Below, piece by piece: positions 8,101 through 18,303 of a DNA stretch of 64,000 nucleotides. Position 1 is the stretch's first letter, and every line of letters begins with the position of its first letter. The stretch lies in contig NZ_DALZYX010000013.1 in NCBI RefSeq assembly GCF_031987975.1, forward strand, positions 1 to 64,000. Direction: 5' to 3'. The DNA comes from Pseudescherichia sp031987975. GTDB lineage: Bacteria; Pseudomonadota; Gammaproteobacteria; Enterobacterales; Enterobacteriaceae. Under the pieces are notes generated by a model. That model was not told the DNA's origin and did no database searches. It saw only the letters and a program-made list of their open reading frames with translations. Made by a program: the position numbers and the translations under genes.

Positions 8101-9387
8101 CCGCCACGTCAGCCGTAACCCCTCAGCGCTATCCGCCAGCCCTGCCTGCGTCACAAACTGCCCTGCCGCCGCGATCGGCGTTTCGCCGTAAAACAGTATT
8201 GGCGTAGTATCCCGCAGCCAGGGAGCCACCCCCAGCTCCTGCCAGATCTTTTTCAGCTTACGTCCTCCCTGGCGTCCGGCCACGTAGAGCATCCCTGAGG
8301 CATGAAAACGGACCGATACCGGTTCGTCGGCACGCGGCGGGCGAATATCGCCCCCCGGCACCAGCGTTAGCTTCCCTAACCCAGCGGGCAGCGTCAGCGG
8401 CTCCAGAGGCCCAGGCCATGGAATAACCGTCTGCCGCTGGCCTGCCGTGCTTTTCACCCACCAGAGCTGGCCCTGAAAGCGACGGATCTCATGGGATCCC
8501 AGCACCAGACGCGGGGACGCATCTTCCCGGGCAAGGATCGCCTCCTGCCAGATGCGGGACAGCAGATCCCGCGACGGCATCGGCGCACCCAGCCCGCTTA
8601 GCCAGCGGCGCAGAAGTGCCGCCCGGCGATTGGCGCTCAGGGTCATCAGTGGGGCGAGGGTTAACGCCCCCTCTGCGCTGACTAAACTCGCCAGCTCCTC
8701 CGCCAGCAGCTCATCCAGAAGCTGCTCCTGCTCACCACACAGTGCTGCGCTGCGCGCCGCCGCGTTGGCAAAGTGCGGCCAGCGCTGCTTCAGCAAGGGG
8801 AGAACCTCAAGACGGATAAAATTGCGATCGTAGCTGGCGTCCTGATTACTCTCATCTTCGATCCAGCTTAGCCGATGGGCGCAGGCCCACTGCTCCAGCG
8901 CCTCGCGGGTTTCATTGAGCAGCGGGCGCAGCAGCAGGGTGCCGTGGAAAGGCAGCTCGGCAGGCATGGCTGCCAGCCCCGCCGGGCCGCTGCCCCGTTT
9001 CAGCGCCAGCAGCAGCGTCTCGCACTGGTCATCCTGATGCTGGGCGGTGACCAGCACCTCCCCCGCCCGCAGCGCGTCGGCAAAGGCCTGATAGCGCGCC
9101 TTGCGCGCCTGAGCTTCAAGGCCCAGCCCCTCCTCCGCCAGCGTCACGCGGACGATGCTCAGGGGCACATCCCAGCGGCTGCATACCTGCTGACAGTGGG
9201 CTACCCATGCGTCGGCGTTTGGGCTTAGCCCATGATGAACGTGGATCGCCCGCAGGGAAACGTCGGGCTGCTGGATGCGCCACTGCACCAGCTGGTGCAG
9301 CAGAACGGTGGAGTCCAGCCCGCCGCTAAACGCCACCAGAAACCGGCGGCGGGCGTGCAGGCTTTGCATAATAGGTAGAGGTGTCAT
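8095..9387 (-). CDS. tilS: tRNA(Ile)-lysidine synthetase
   Basis: TilS attaches lysine to C34 of tRNA-Ile(CAU) with ATP, turning its anticodon to read AUA. It is essential in E. coli. The PP-loop SGGLDST near residue 20 marks the ATP-pyrophosphatase domain, followed by the TilS substrate-binding and C-terminal domains. Length is 430, against 432 in E. coli. Its ATG overlaps the stop of yaeR by one base, so it is probably translated with yaeR. Confidence 0.95.
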   Translation of the reverse strand: MTPLPIMQSLHARRRFLVAFSGGLDSTVLLHQLVQWRIQQPDVSLRAIHVHHGLSPNADAWVAHCQQVCSRWDVPLSIVRVTLAEEGLGLEAQARKARYQAFADALRAGEVLVTAQHQDDQCETLLLALKRGSGPAGLAAMPAELPFHGTLLLRPLLNETREALEQWACAHRLSWIEDESNQDASYDRNFIRLEVLPLLKQRWPHFANAAARSAALCGEQEQLLDELLAEELASLVSAEGALTLAPLMTLSANRRAALLRRWLSGLGAPMPSRDLLSRIWQEAILAREDASPRLVLGSHEIRRFQGQLWWVKSTAGQRQTVIPWPGPLEPLTLPAGLGKLTLVPGGDIRPPRADEPVSVRFHASGMLYVAGRQGGRKLKKIWQELGVAPWLRDTTPILFYGETPIAAAGQFVTQAGLADSAEGLRLTWRK

Positions 9388-9776
9388 TACTGCTGGTATA
9401 GCTCCAGCGGCAGACCGTCGGGATCGGTAAAGAAGGTGAAGCGCTTACCGGTAAAGGGATCGATACGCACCGGCTCGCACTCTACGCCGTGCTGTTGCAG
9501 GTGGGTAATGGCCCGCTCGACGTCATCCACGCTGAAGGCCAGATGACGCAGGCCGCAGGCCTCGGGACGGCTGGGCCGCGCGGGCGGGAAAGGAAAGGAG
9601 AAAAGCTCAATCACATACTCGCCGTTCAGCGCCAGATCGCCCTTCCATGAGTCCCGCTCTTCACGATACGCTTCGCTTTGCAGCGTAAAGCCTAAGATGT
9701 CGCAGTAAAACGCTTTGCTCTTTGCATAATCCGTCGCAATGATCGCGATGTGGTGAACCTTTTTTAAACCAAGCAT
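9387..9776 (-). CDS. yaeR: VOC (glyoxalase/dioxygenase superfamily) metalloprotein
   Basis: A 129-residue single VOC-fold protein like E. coli YaeR, with the metal-site pattern HHIAI at the start, then ELFSF, LRHLAF and LPLELYQ. The fold binds a divalent metal; the substrate is not known. I set the start at 9776 because AGGAGG sits in front of that ATG and the family begins MLGLKKVHH. The longer frame (to 9836) overlaps ldcC and lacks support. Confidence 0.9.
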   Translation of the reverse strand: MLGLKKVHHIAIIATDYAKSKAFYCDILGFTLQSEAYREERDSWKGDLALNGEYVIELFSFPFPPARPSRPEACGLRHLAFSVDDVERAITHLQQHGVECEPVRIDPFTGKRFTFFTDPDGLPLELYQQ

Positions 9777-9832
9777 AACCCCTCCTTTTTTCATGCCAAC
9801 GTTACGACGCTGCGCATCCCTGCGCAAGAGGG

Positions 9833-11971
9833 TCACGTCTGTTTTAAGACCCTTACCCGGTAAACGCCATCCTCATCGCGCTTCGCACCGTGGATATCCG
9901 TTTCAAAACCGGGATAGTGGCGGCCGATAGCGCAGAGCATCAGCAGAAAATCGAGCACCGCCCGGCTCCGCTCGGTGATCATCTCTCCGGGCATCAGCAG
10001 CGGGACACCTGGCGGATACGGCAGGATCATATTGGCGGAGACGCGTCCTACCAGCGCCTCCAGCTCGACGGTCTCCACCTCGCCCTTGACCTGTAGCTGC
10101 CACGCCTGGTGCGGAGTCATGATCATATGCGGCAGCACGTCGAAGGCCTGGAGCATCAGGCGCGGTAGCTCGTGCTGGCAGATCAGCTTGTGGATCCCCT
10201 GAGCCAGATCCTGGATACGCATGTTGCGGTAGAAATCTGGATCTTCAGCATAGAGATCCGGCAGCATGTTTTTCACCCGCAGGTTGAGATCGTAGGCGCG
10301 CTTAAACTCCATCAGGCCACGCAGCAGCCCCATCGCCCGGGTTTTATCGATGCCGATGCTAAACAGGAACAGCAGGTTTTAGGGACCGGTTTTCTCTACC
10401 ACTACGCCGCGCTCATCAAGGAATTTCGCTACCAGCGCGGCGGGAATGCCCTCCTCGCCCATATTTCCCTGCTCATCCATGCCGGGGGTCAGAATAGTAA
10501 CCTTAACCGGATCAAGGAACATATGGTCGGCATCCGCCTCGCGGAAGCCGTGCCACGCCTCGCCCGGCGCAACCGGCCAGCAGTCGGCCTGGTCAATGTC
10601 TTCCGGCTGCCAGATATCGAAGAACCAGCCCTCCGCCTCATCTTTCAGCCGCTGCACCTCTTTGCGGAAGTGGAGCGCACGTTCGACGGAGCGGTTGATC
10701 AGCCGCTTACCGGGATTGCCCCGCAACATCGCGGCTGCCGTTTCAATAGAGGCCACCAGCGGATAGCTTGGCGAGGTGGTGGTATGCATCATGTAGGCTT
10801 CGTTAAAGGTCTCTTCGTCATATTCGCCTTTAACGTGGATCAGCGACGCCTGGGAGAAGGCAGCCAGCATTTTGTGCGTTGACTGGGTTTCAAAGAAGAC
10901 TTTGCCCGCCACGCGGTCACCGCTCATGCCGCTCTTGCCCGCATAAATTGGGTGGAAGTTGGTGTAGGGAACCCATGCCGAGTCAAAGTGAATCGACGGC
11001 ACGTCCAGGGTCTCCTTGATCCAGTTGGTGTTGTAGAGCAGCCCGTCATAGGTAGAGTTGGTGATCACCGCGTGAACCGGCCAGCTGGCGCCGTGCGTTG
11101 CCGCCACCTTCTCTGTAATGCTGTCGTGGCTGAACTCGCGGCGGGGAATGCCGCCTAAAATACCCAGCGCGTTGCGTCCCGGCTTGAGCCAGATCGGCAC
11201 CACGTCGCTCATCATCAGCAGATGGGCCAGCGACTTGTGGCAATTGCGATCGATAAGTAGCGTGCTGCCGTCGGGCGCGGCGTACATGCCAACGATCTTG
11301 TTGGAGGTCGAGGTGCCGTTGGTCACCATATAGCTCTGCTCGGCGCCAAAGGTACGGGCGATATACTCTTCGGCCTCCAGGTGCGGGCCGGTGTGATCGA
11401 GCAGGGATCCCAGCTCGGTTACGGAGATCGAGACGTCGGCCTTCAGGGTATTGCCGCCGAAAAAGTCATAGAACAGGCAGCCCACCGGGCTTTTCTGGTA
11501 AGCGGTACCGGCCATGTGTCCGGGGGTACAGAAGGTGTACTTGCCCTCTTTCACATAAGTGAAGAGCGAGCGGGTAAAGGGTGGCGTAATATGCTCAAGA
11601 TACTCGTTGGTATACTGGCGGATACGCGTCGAGATGCTGTCTGCCACGCCCAGCGCGTACTCAAAAAACCACAGCGCCATACGCATTTCGTGGGCGCTGA
11701 CGTCCATCGTTGAGTGCGTATTGATAAAGGCGTAGAGCGGCAGATACTCATTAAGCTGGTTAATGTCGCTACACAGATCCAGGCCGTGCTGGTCCCAGTC
11801 AAAGATGACGCCGCAGATGCGCGGGTTGTGTTCGATGAGTTTTAACAGGTCGTTGCTGCTGGTGGGGTAGATGAGCTGGAAACCCTGCTGCTCCAGCGCA
11901 AGGTGAAGCTCTTTAAGCGGTTCGTCTTTATAAAAAACGCCCTGCTGTCCCATGATGGCGATGATATTCAA
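9833..11971 (-). pseudogene. ldcC: Constitutive lysine decarboxylase, interrupted by an in-frame stop
   Basis: This would be a PLP-dependent lysine decarboxylase that makes cadaverine. The reading frame stays intact over 712 codons (E. coli LdcC has 713 residues), except that codon 531 (10379-10381, minus strand) is TAA. The family has Tyr there, in KTGP-Y-NLLFLFSIG. The first 530 residues keep the response-regulator-like wing domain, the PLP core and the Schiff-base lysine in STHKMLAA (about 366). The stop removes the last ~180 residues, including the C-terminal domain needed for the decamer. The downstream frame is well conserved, so the lesion is recent or an assembly error. A true frameshift is excluded, because both halves share a frame. 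Confidence 0.88.
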
Positions 11972-12023
11972 TGCTTCCTCCGTGCGAATTCACAGATAAG
12001 CATAGTTGAGGAGAGTGGGTTTG

Positions 12024-12055
12024 GTAGGCCGGGCAAGCGCGAGCGCCGCCCGGCA
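12024..12055. repeat. REP-like palindromic element after accA
   Basis: GCCGGGC (12028-12034) and GCCCGGC (12048-12054) form an imperfect palindrome that on the minus strand ends GGCCTAC, the usual tail of enterobacterial REP/PU repeats. It lies between the accA stop and the ldcC start and may protect the 3' end of the accA message. Confidence 0.6.
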
Positions 12056-12066
12056 TTTTACCCGGA

Positions 12067-13026
12067 TCAGGCGTAGCCGTAGCTCATCAGGCGCTGGTAA
12101 CGGCGGTCACGCAGCTCCTCTTTGTTCAGCACGTCCAGATCGGCCAGATCTTCCAGCAGCTGCGCCTTCAGCGACGCGGCAATGGCTTCCGGGTTGCGGT
12201 GCGCGCCACCCAGCGGCTCCGGAATAATGGAGTCGATCAGCTTCAGCTCTTTCAGGCGCGGAGCGATAATGCCCATCGCATCCGCAGCCAGCGGCGCTTT
12301 ATCAGCGCTCTTCCACAGGATGGAAGCACAGCCTTCCGGGGAGATCACCGAGTAGGTGCTGTACTGCAGCATGTTGACTTTGTCGCCCACGCCGATAGCC
12401 AGCGCGCCGCCGGAGCCGCCTTCACCGATAACGGTGCAGATCACCGGCACGTTCAGACGCGACATCTCACGCAGGTTGCGGGCGATTGCCTCGGACTGGC
12501 CGCGCTCTTCTGCGCCCACGCCTGGGTAAGCGCCCGGGGTGTCGATAAAGGTGATGATCGGCATGTTAAAACGCTCGGCCATCTCCATCAGGCGCAGCGC
12601 TTTGCGATAGCCTTCCGGTGCCGGCATACCAAAGTTACGGCGGATCTTCTCTTTTGTTTCACGCCCTTTCTGATGACCAATGATCATCACCGGACGTCCA
12701 TCCAGACGTGCGATACCGCCAACGATAGCTTTGTCGTCAGCGAAGGCGCGGTCACCGGCCAGCTCGTCGAACTCATCAAACGCCAGGCGGACATAATCCA
12801 GGGTGTACGGACGCTGTGGATGGCGCGCCAGTTGCGCCACCTGCCATGCGCCGAGATCGGCAAAGATTTTGCGCGTCAGCTCTACGCTTTTTTCGCGCAG
12901 ACGATGCACCTCTTCGTCGATGTTAATATCCAGTTTTTCATCCTGGCGGCTCACGGCCGTCAGGGAATCGATTTTCGCTTCCAGCTCGGCGATCGGCTGT
13001 TCGAAATCAAGGAAATTCAGACTCAT
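12067..13026 (-). CDS. accA: Acetyl-CoA carboxylase, carboxyltransferase alpha subunit
   Basis: AccA pairs with AccD to move the carboxyl group from biotin to acetyl-CoA, giving malonyl-CoA for fatty-acid synthesis. The 319 residues equal the E. coli subunit. Typical segments include the crotonase-like core with TFIDTPGAYPG and the glycine-rich GEGGSGGALAIG that forms the oxyanion hole. It follows dnaE by 12 bases, at the end of the long minus-strand cluster. Confidence 0.97.
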   Translation of the reverse strand: MSLNFLDFEQPIAELEAKIDSLTAVSRQDEKLDINIDEEVHRLREKSVELTRKIFADLGAWQVAQLARHPQRPYTLDYVRLAFDEFDELAGDRAFADDKAIVGGIARLDGRPVMIIGHQKGRETKEKIRRNFGMPAPEGYRKALRLMEMAERFNMPIITFIDTPGAYPGVGAEERGQSEAIARNLREMSRLNVPVICTVIGEGGSGGALAIGVGDKVNMLQYSTYSVISPEGCASILWKSADKAPLAADAMGIIAPRLKELKLIDSIIPEPLGGAHRNPEAIAASLKAQLLEDLADLDVLNKEELRDRRYQRLMSYGYA

Positions 13027-13038
13027 AGTATTCCTGTA

Positions 13039-16000
13039 TTAGTCAAACTCCAGTTCCACCTGCTCCGGGCCAACCAGGCCACGCAGATCGTTAAGTAAAC
13101 GATCGCTCGGAGAGACACGCCATGTTGCACCAAAGCGCAACCGGGCGCGCGCATCCGCTCTCTGGTAGTAGAGATGCACTGGAATAGTTCCCGAACGGTG
13201 GGGTTCCAGAGACTGACGGAGTCGGTTTAAAAGCTGGTCATCAATTTGCCTGTCCGTCAGCGAGATAGCAAGCCCGCGAGCATATTTTTCCCGGGCTTCG
13301 TCAATGTCCATCACTTCGCGGGCGGTCATTTTAAGCCCCCCGCTGAAGTCATCAAAGCTGACCTGTCCGCTGACGATGAGTATGCGGTCTTTTTCCAGCA
13401 ATTGCTGGTATTTATCCAGCGCGTCGGTGAATAACATCACCTCCAGACGGCCAGAACGGTCATCCAGCGTACAGATACCGATACGATTGCCGCGCTTGGT
13501 GACCATAACCCGCGCAGCAATGACGAGCCCCGCAGCGGTGGTGATCTTACCACGCTCTGTCGGGTGCATGTCTTTGAGCCGAAGCCCGCCGACATAGCGC
13601 TCAATCTCTTTTAAATACTGGGTAATCGGGTGACCCGTCAGGTAGAGTCCCAACGTCTCACGTTCCCCGTCCAGCACCACCTGCTCCGGCCAGCGCTGGC
13701 AGTTAGCGTAGGACTGCTCGATCTGGGCCGGCTCTTCCGCCAGCACGCCGAACATATCCGCCTGGCCAATCGCCTCGGCTTTGGCATGCTGATCGGCGGC
13801 TTTTAGCGCATCGTTCAGCGAGTTCATCAGCGCGGCGCGGTGCGGCCCGAGGCGGTCAAACGCCCCGGACATAATCAGTTTTTCCAGCACCCGACGGTTA
13901 AGCTTTTTGGTATCGGTGCGGGCGCAGAGGTCGAACAGCTCGCGGAAGTAGCCATCTTTATTACGTGCTTCCAGAATGGCTTCGATCGGGCCTTCACCCA
14001 CGCCCTTAATTGCGCCAATCCCGTAGACAATCTCGCCGTCGTCGTTAACGTGAAAATGGTACAGCCCAGAGTTGATATCCGGCGGCAGGATCTTTAACCC
14101 CATCCGCCAGCACTCATCCACCAGCCCGACCACCTTCTCGGTGTTGTCCATATCCGCCGTCATGACCGCCGCCATAAACTCAGCGGGATAGTGGGCCTTT
14201 AGCCACAGCGTCTGGTACGACACCAAAGCATAGGCAGCGGAGTGCGATTTGTTAAATCCGTAGCCGGCGAATTTCTCTACCAGGTCAAAGATTTTGATCG
14301 CCAGCTCACCGTCAATGCCGTTCTTTCTCGCTCCGTCTTCAAAGACCGAGCGCTGCTTGGCCATCTCTTCCGGCTTCTTCTTACCCATCGCACGACGCAG
14401 CATGTCCGCGCCGCCCAGCGTATAGCCGGAAAGCTCCTGGGCAATCTGCATCACCTGTTCCTGATAGAGGATAATGCCGTAGGTTGGCTCCAGTACCGGC
14501 TTCAGGCACTCGTGCTGCCACTGTACGTCAGGGTAAGAGATCTCTTCCCGGCCGTGCTTACGGTCGATAAAGTTATCCACCATCCCGGACTGCAACGGGC
14601 CAGGGCGGAACAGCGCCACCAGGGCGATCATATCTTCGAAACAGTCAGGCTGCAGGCGTTTGATCAGATCCTTCATGCCGCGGGATTCAAGCTGGAAGAC
14701 CGCGGTGGTTTCCGAGCGCTGCAGCATATCAAAACTTTTCTTGTCGTCGAGGGGGATCGCAGCAATATCAATCGGCTCCAGCCCCTGCTTCGCCCGACGC
14801 GGGTTAATCATCTTCAGCGCCCAGTCGATGATCGTCAGCGTACGCAGGCCGAGGAAGTCGAACTTCACGAGACCCGCATACTCGACGTCGTTCTTATCGA
14901 ACTGGGTTACCGGATGCTGCCCGGCTTCGTCGCAGTAAAGCGGTGCAAAATCGGTAATTTTGGTCGGCGCGATCACTACCCCACCGGCGTGCTTACCGGC
15001 GTTACGCGTTACCCCTTCCAGCTTGCGCGCCATGTCGATGAGGGCCTTCACCTCTTCATCGGCCTCGTAGATCTCCGGCAGCTGCGGCTCGGCCTCAAAG
15101 GCTTTCGCCAGGGTCATACCCGGATCCGGCGGCACCAGCTTAGAGATACGATCCACAAAACCGTAGGGGTGGCCCAGCACGCGGCCCACATCGCGGATCA
15201 CCGCTTTCGCTGCCATCGTACCGAAGGTGATAATCTGCGATACCGCTTCGCGACCGTACATCTCCGCTACGTGGTCGATCACCTGATCGCGTTTCTCCAT
15301 GCAGAAGTCAACGTCGAAGTCAGGCATGGAGACACGTTCCGGGTTCAGGAAGCGTTCAAACAGCAGGTCAAACTCCAGCGGATCGAGGTCGGTGATCTTC
15401 AGCGCGTAGGCCACCAGCGACCCTGCGCCAGACCCACGGCCTGGCCCTACCGGGACGCCGTTATCCTTCGACCACTGAATAAACTCCATCACGATCAGGA
15501 AGTAGCCCGGGAAGCCCATCTGGTTGATGACCTTCAGCTCAACGTCGAGGCGCTCGTCATACGCCGGGCGTTTTTCAGCGCGCACTGCCGGGTCCGGGAA
15601 GAGAAACTCCAGACGCTCCTCCAGCCCCTCTTTCGACTTCAGCACCAGGAAATCTTCGGTGGTCATCTCGCCGGTAGGGAACTGCGGCAGGAAGTATTCG
15701 CCGAGGCGTACGGTAACGTTGCAGCGCTTGGCAATCTCTACGCTGTTTTCCAGCGCTTCCGGGATGTCGGAGAACAGCTCGCACATCTCCTCTTCGCTGC
15801 GCATATACTGCTGCGGCGAATAGAGGCGCGGGCGCTTGGGATCGTCAAGGGTAAAGCCGTCGTGAATAGCCACGCGAATTTCGTGGGCGTCAAAGTCACC
15901 GCTGTCGATAAAGCGGACGTCGTTGGTCGCCACGACCGGCAGACCACGCGCCTGGGCCAGCTCAACCGCCGCGTGCAGATAGCTCTCTTCGTCAGGACGG

Positions 16001-16521
16001 CCGGTACGGATCAGCTCCAGGTAGAAGCGATCCGGGAAGTGGGTCTCGTAAAAGCTCACGCACTGATCGACCAGCGCCGCGTTGCCGCGCAGCAGGCTTT
16101 TGCCCACGTCGCCCATGCGTCCGCCGGAGAGCAGGATCAGCCCCTCGTTCAGCTCCGCCAGCCACTCCCGGTCGATCCACGGCCCCAGCGCGCCGTAGCC
16201 ACGCTGGTAGGCACGGGAGATAAGCAGGGTCAGATTCTGGTAGCCGGTGTTGTTGGCGGCGAGCACCGTAATTTGGGTAAACTCGTCGCCCATGATATCG
16301 CTCTGGACGTGAAAATCCGCCCCGACGATCGGCTTCAACCCTGCTCCGTGGCCCGTTCCGTAGAACTTAACCAGACCGCAGAGGTTGGTAAAATCGGTGA
16401 TCGCCAGTGCAGGCTGACCCAACGCGGCCGCCTTTTTTACCAGCGGTCCGGTCTTAGCCAGCCCATCGATCATGGAGTAGTCGCTGTGCACCCGCAGGTG
16501 AACAAAACGTGGTTCAGCCAT
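13039..16521 (-). CDS. dnaE: DNA polymerase III alpha subunit
   Basis: The replicative polymerase subunit, 1160 residues as in E. coli. An N-terminal PHP domain (VHSDYSMIDG) is followed by the palm with the catalytic aspartates in MPDFDVDFC (about 399-407), then fingers, a tandem helix-hairpin-helix region, an OB fold (about 1000-1070) and a C-terminal tail that binds tau. It lies between rnhB and accA in the conserved envelope/replication cluster. A long open frame on the opposite strand here is a shadow. Confidence 0.98.
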   Translation of the reverse strand: MAEPRFVHLRVHSDYSMIDGLAKTGPLVKKAAALGQPALAITDFTNLCGLVKFYGTGHGAGLKPIVGADFHVQSDIMGDEFTQITVLAANNTGYQNLTLLISRAYQRGYGALGPWIDREWLAELNEGLILLSGGRMGDVGKSLLRGNAALVDQCVSFYETHFPDRFYLELIRTGRPDEESYLHAAVELAQARGLPVVATNDVRFIDSGDFDAHEIRVAIHDGFTLDDPKRPRLYSPQQYMRSEEEMCELFSDIPEALENSVEIAKRCNVTVRLGEYFLPQFPTGEMTTEDFLVLKSKEGLEERLEFLFPDPAVRAEKRPAYDERLDVELKVINQMGFPGYFLIVMEFIQWSKDNGVPVGPGRGSGAGSLVAYALKITDLDPLEFDLLFERFLNPERVSMPDFDVDFCMEKRDQVIDHVAEMYGREAVSQIITFGTMAAKAVIRDVGRVLGHPYGFVDRISKLVPPDPGMTLAKAFEAEPQLPEIYEADEEVKALIDMARKLEGVTRNAGKHAGGVVIAPTKITDFAPLYCDEAGQHPVTQFDKNDVEYAGLVKFDFLGLRTLTIIDWALKMINPRRAKQGLEPIDIAAIPLDDKKSFDMLQRSETTAVFQLESRGMKDLIKRLQPDCFEDMIALVALFRPGPLQSGMVDNFIDRKHGREEISYPDVQWQHECLKPVLEPTYGIILYQEQVMQIAQELSGYTLGGADMLRRAMGKKKPEEMAKQRSVFEDGARKNGIDGELAIKIFDLVEKFAGYGFNKSHSAAYALVSYQTLWLKAHYPAEFMAAVMTADMDNTEKVVGLVDECWRMGLKILPPDINSGLYHFHVNDDGEIVYGIGAIKGVGEGPIEAILEARNKDGYFRELFDLCARTDTKKLNRRVLEKLIMSGAFDRLGPHRAALMNSLNDALKAADQHAKAEAIGQADMFGVLAEEPAQIEQSYANCQRWPEQVVLDGERETLGLYLTGHPITQYLKEIERYVGGLRLKDMHPTERGKITTAAGLVIAARVMVTKRGNRIGICTLDDRSGRLEVMLFTDALDKYQQLLEKDRILIVSGQVSFDDFSGGLKMTAREVMDIDEAREKYARGLAISLTDRQIDDQLLNRLRQSLEPHRSGTIPVHLYYQRADARARLRFGATWRVSPSDRLLNDLRGLVGPEQVELEFD

Positions 16522-16561
16522 CTTATCTTTAGCTTCCGCTTTACTTAGTTTGCTGCAGCAA

Positions 16562-17158
16562 TCAGGAGACCAGCCCCAGCGCGCGTTTTACAGGCGCAAA
16601 GCTACGCCGGTGATGCTCTGTCGCGCCGTGCTCCGCCAGTCTTTCCAGGTGGAAAGCGGTCGGATACCCTTTATGCTGCGCAAAGCCATATTGAGGGAAC
16701 GTCAGGTCAAGCGCGGCCATCTCGGCGTCGCGCGTGACTTTAGCAATAATGGAGGCCGCGCTAATCTCCGCGACCCGGCTATCCCCTTTCACCACCGCCA
16801 TCGAAGGCATAGGCAGAGCCGGACAGCGGTTGCCGTCAATCAGCACATACTCGGGAACAACGGATAGCCCGGCCACGGCGCGCTGCATCGCCAGCATGGT
16901 TGCGTGCAGAATATTCAGCTCGTCAATTTCATGCGGCTCGGCGCGCCCCAGGCTCCAGCATAGCGCTTTTTCCTGGATCTCAGCAAACAGCGCCAGGCGG
17001 CGTTTTTCGCTCAGCTTTTTGGAGTCGTTGAGGCCAATGATGGGACGGGCGGGGTCAAGGATCACCGCGGCGGTAACGACCGCGCCGACCAGCGGGCCAC
17101 GGCCCACTTCATCCACACCCGCCACTAAGTGGTGGTGCGGATAAATAAATTCATTCAT
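16562..17158 (-). CDS. rnhB: Ribonuclease HII
   Basis: RNase HII cuts RNA in RNA-DNA hybrids and starts removal of single ribonucleotides from DNA. The 198-residue protein shows the type 2 active site: DEVGRGPL (Asp and Glu near 16-17), a later Asp in IDGNR, and the GSR-like motif within VDEVGRG. Length equals E. coli RnhB. It shares 4 bases with lpxB and is translated with it. Confidence 0.96.
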   Translation of the reverse strand: MNEFIYPHHHLVAGVDEVGRGPLVGAVVTAAVILDPARPIIGLNDSKKLSEKRRLALFAEIQEKALCWSLGRAEPHEIDELNILHATMLAMQRAVAGLSVVPEYVLIDGNRCPALPMPSMAVVKGDSRVAEISAASIIAKVTRDAEMAALDLTFPQYGFAQHKGYPTAFHLERLAEHGATEHHRRSFAPVKRALGLVS

Positions 17159-18303
17159 TTTGCTAGCTCCAGCACAGCATCCGCCGCCTGTTCATCAGCG
17201 TTGCAGCGGATCTGCTGATGCAGTTCACGGAAAGTGTCATGCATGGCGTGGCTGGTGTTACCCCGGGCCAACAGGGGCAGCAGCGCATCCGCCAGCAGCT
17301 GCGGCTGGCACTCGTCCTGCAGCAGCTCTTTCACCAGCTCGCGCCCGGCCAGCAGATTAGGCAGCGAGACGTAGTCGGTCTTCACCAGCCGCTTAGCCAG
17401 CCAGAAGGTGAACGGCTTCATGCGATAACCCACCACCATCGGGCATTTTGCCAGCATGCACTCCAGCGCGGCGGTGCCAGATGCCAGCAGCGCGGCGTCG
17501 CTGGCGACCATCGCCTCGCGGCCTTTACCGTCCAGCAGGTGAACCACCAGATCCGGTGCGACCTCAGCTTTGATACGCTCAAATTGCTCCCGGCGCTTCG
17601 CGTTGACCAGCGGCACCACCACCTCTAAATCGGGATAGTGCTGGCGCAGGATCTGTGCGGTGCGCAGGAAGTCAGCGCTGAGCATCTCCACTTCCGCGCC
17701 ACGGCTGCCCGGCAGCAGCGCCAGACAGTGGGCGTCATGTGACAGTCCGAGAGCATCGCGCGCGGCGTTTTTATCGGGATCCAGCGGCATGGCATCCGCC
17801 ATGGTATGGCCGATAAAGCGGCACGGCACGTTGAAGCGGTCATAAAACGCTTTTTCGAAAGGCAGAAAAGCCAGCACCAGATCGGTGGATCTGCCTATTT
17901 TGAAAACGCGTTTCTGTCGCCAGGCCCAGACGGAGGGACTGACGTAGTGAATCGTTTTAATACCCTGCCGTTTGAGGTTGCCCTCAAGGGTAATATTGAA
18001 ATCCGGGGCGTCGATACCAACAAAAACGTCCGGCTTAAGCTCGGTGAAGCGGCGCGTCAGGTCGGCGCGGATATGCAGCAGGCGACGCAGGCGGCCCAGC
18101 ACCTCCACGATCCCCATCACGGCCAGCTCTTCCATCTCATACCAGGCTTCGCAGCCCTCGGCCTGCATCAGCGGGCCGGCCACGCCGACAAAGCGGGCGT
18201 TGGGCACACGCTGCTTGAGCGCACGGATGAGACCGGCACCAAGAATATCGCCGGAGGTTTCTCCGGCGACCAGGGCAATCGTAAGCGGACGATCGTCAAT
18301 CAT
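17155..18303 (-). CDS. lpxB: Lipid-A-disaccharide synthase
   Basis: LpxB joins UDP-2,3-diacylglucosamine and lipid X to form the lipid A disaccharide at the inner face of the inner membrane. It is a GT19-family GT-B glycosyltransferase of 382 residues, as in E. coli, with the N-terminal AGETSGDILGAGL motif. The start overlaps the lpxA stop by one base and the stop overlaps rnhB by four. lpxD-fabZ-lpxA-lpxB therefore form a tightly packed unit. Confidence 0.97.
   Translation of the reverse strand: MIDDRPLTIALVAGETSGDILGAGLIRALKQRVPNARFVGVAGPLMQAEGCEAWYEMEELAVMGIVEVLGRLRRLLHIRADLTRRFTELKPDVFVGIDAPDFNITLEGNLKRQGIKTIHYVSPSVWAWRQKRVFKIGRSTDLVLAFLPFEKAFYDRFNVPCRFIGHTMADAMPLDPDKNAARDALGLSHDAHCLALLPGSRGAEVEMLSADFLRTAQILRQHYPDLEVVVPLVNAKRREQFERIKAEVAPDLVVHLLDGKGREAMVASDAALLASGTAALECMLAKCPMVVGYRMKPFTFWLAKRLVKTDYVSLPNLLAGRELVKELLQDECQPQLLADALLPLLARGNTSHAMHDTFRELHQQIRCNADEQAADAVLELAK

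Noticed and set aside
9833..10333. Separate C-terminal gene (166 codons) behind ldcC
   Set aside because: It is the in-frame remainder of ldcC after the TAA, without its own ribosome site, so it belongs to the pseudogene.
12199..13098. 299-codon plus-strand frame over accA
   Set aside because: Antisense to accA; composition and lack of a start context mark it as a shadow.
14242..16548. 768-codon open frame on the plus strand across dnaE
   Set aside because: It lies wholly antisense to conserved dnaE and results from GC-rich codon use. It has no ribosome site, no plausible domains and an amino-acid make-up rich in Arg, His, Gln and Leu.
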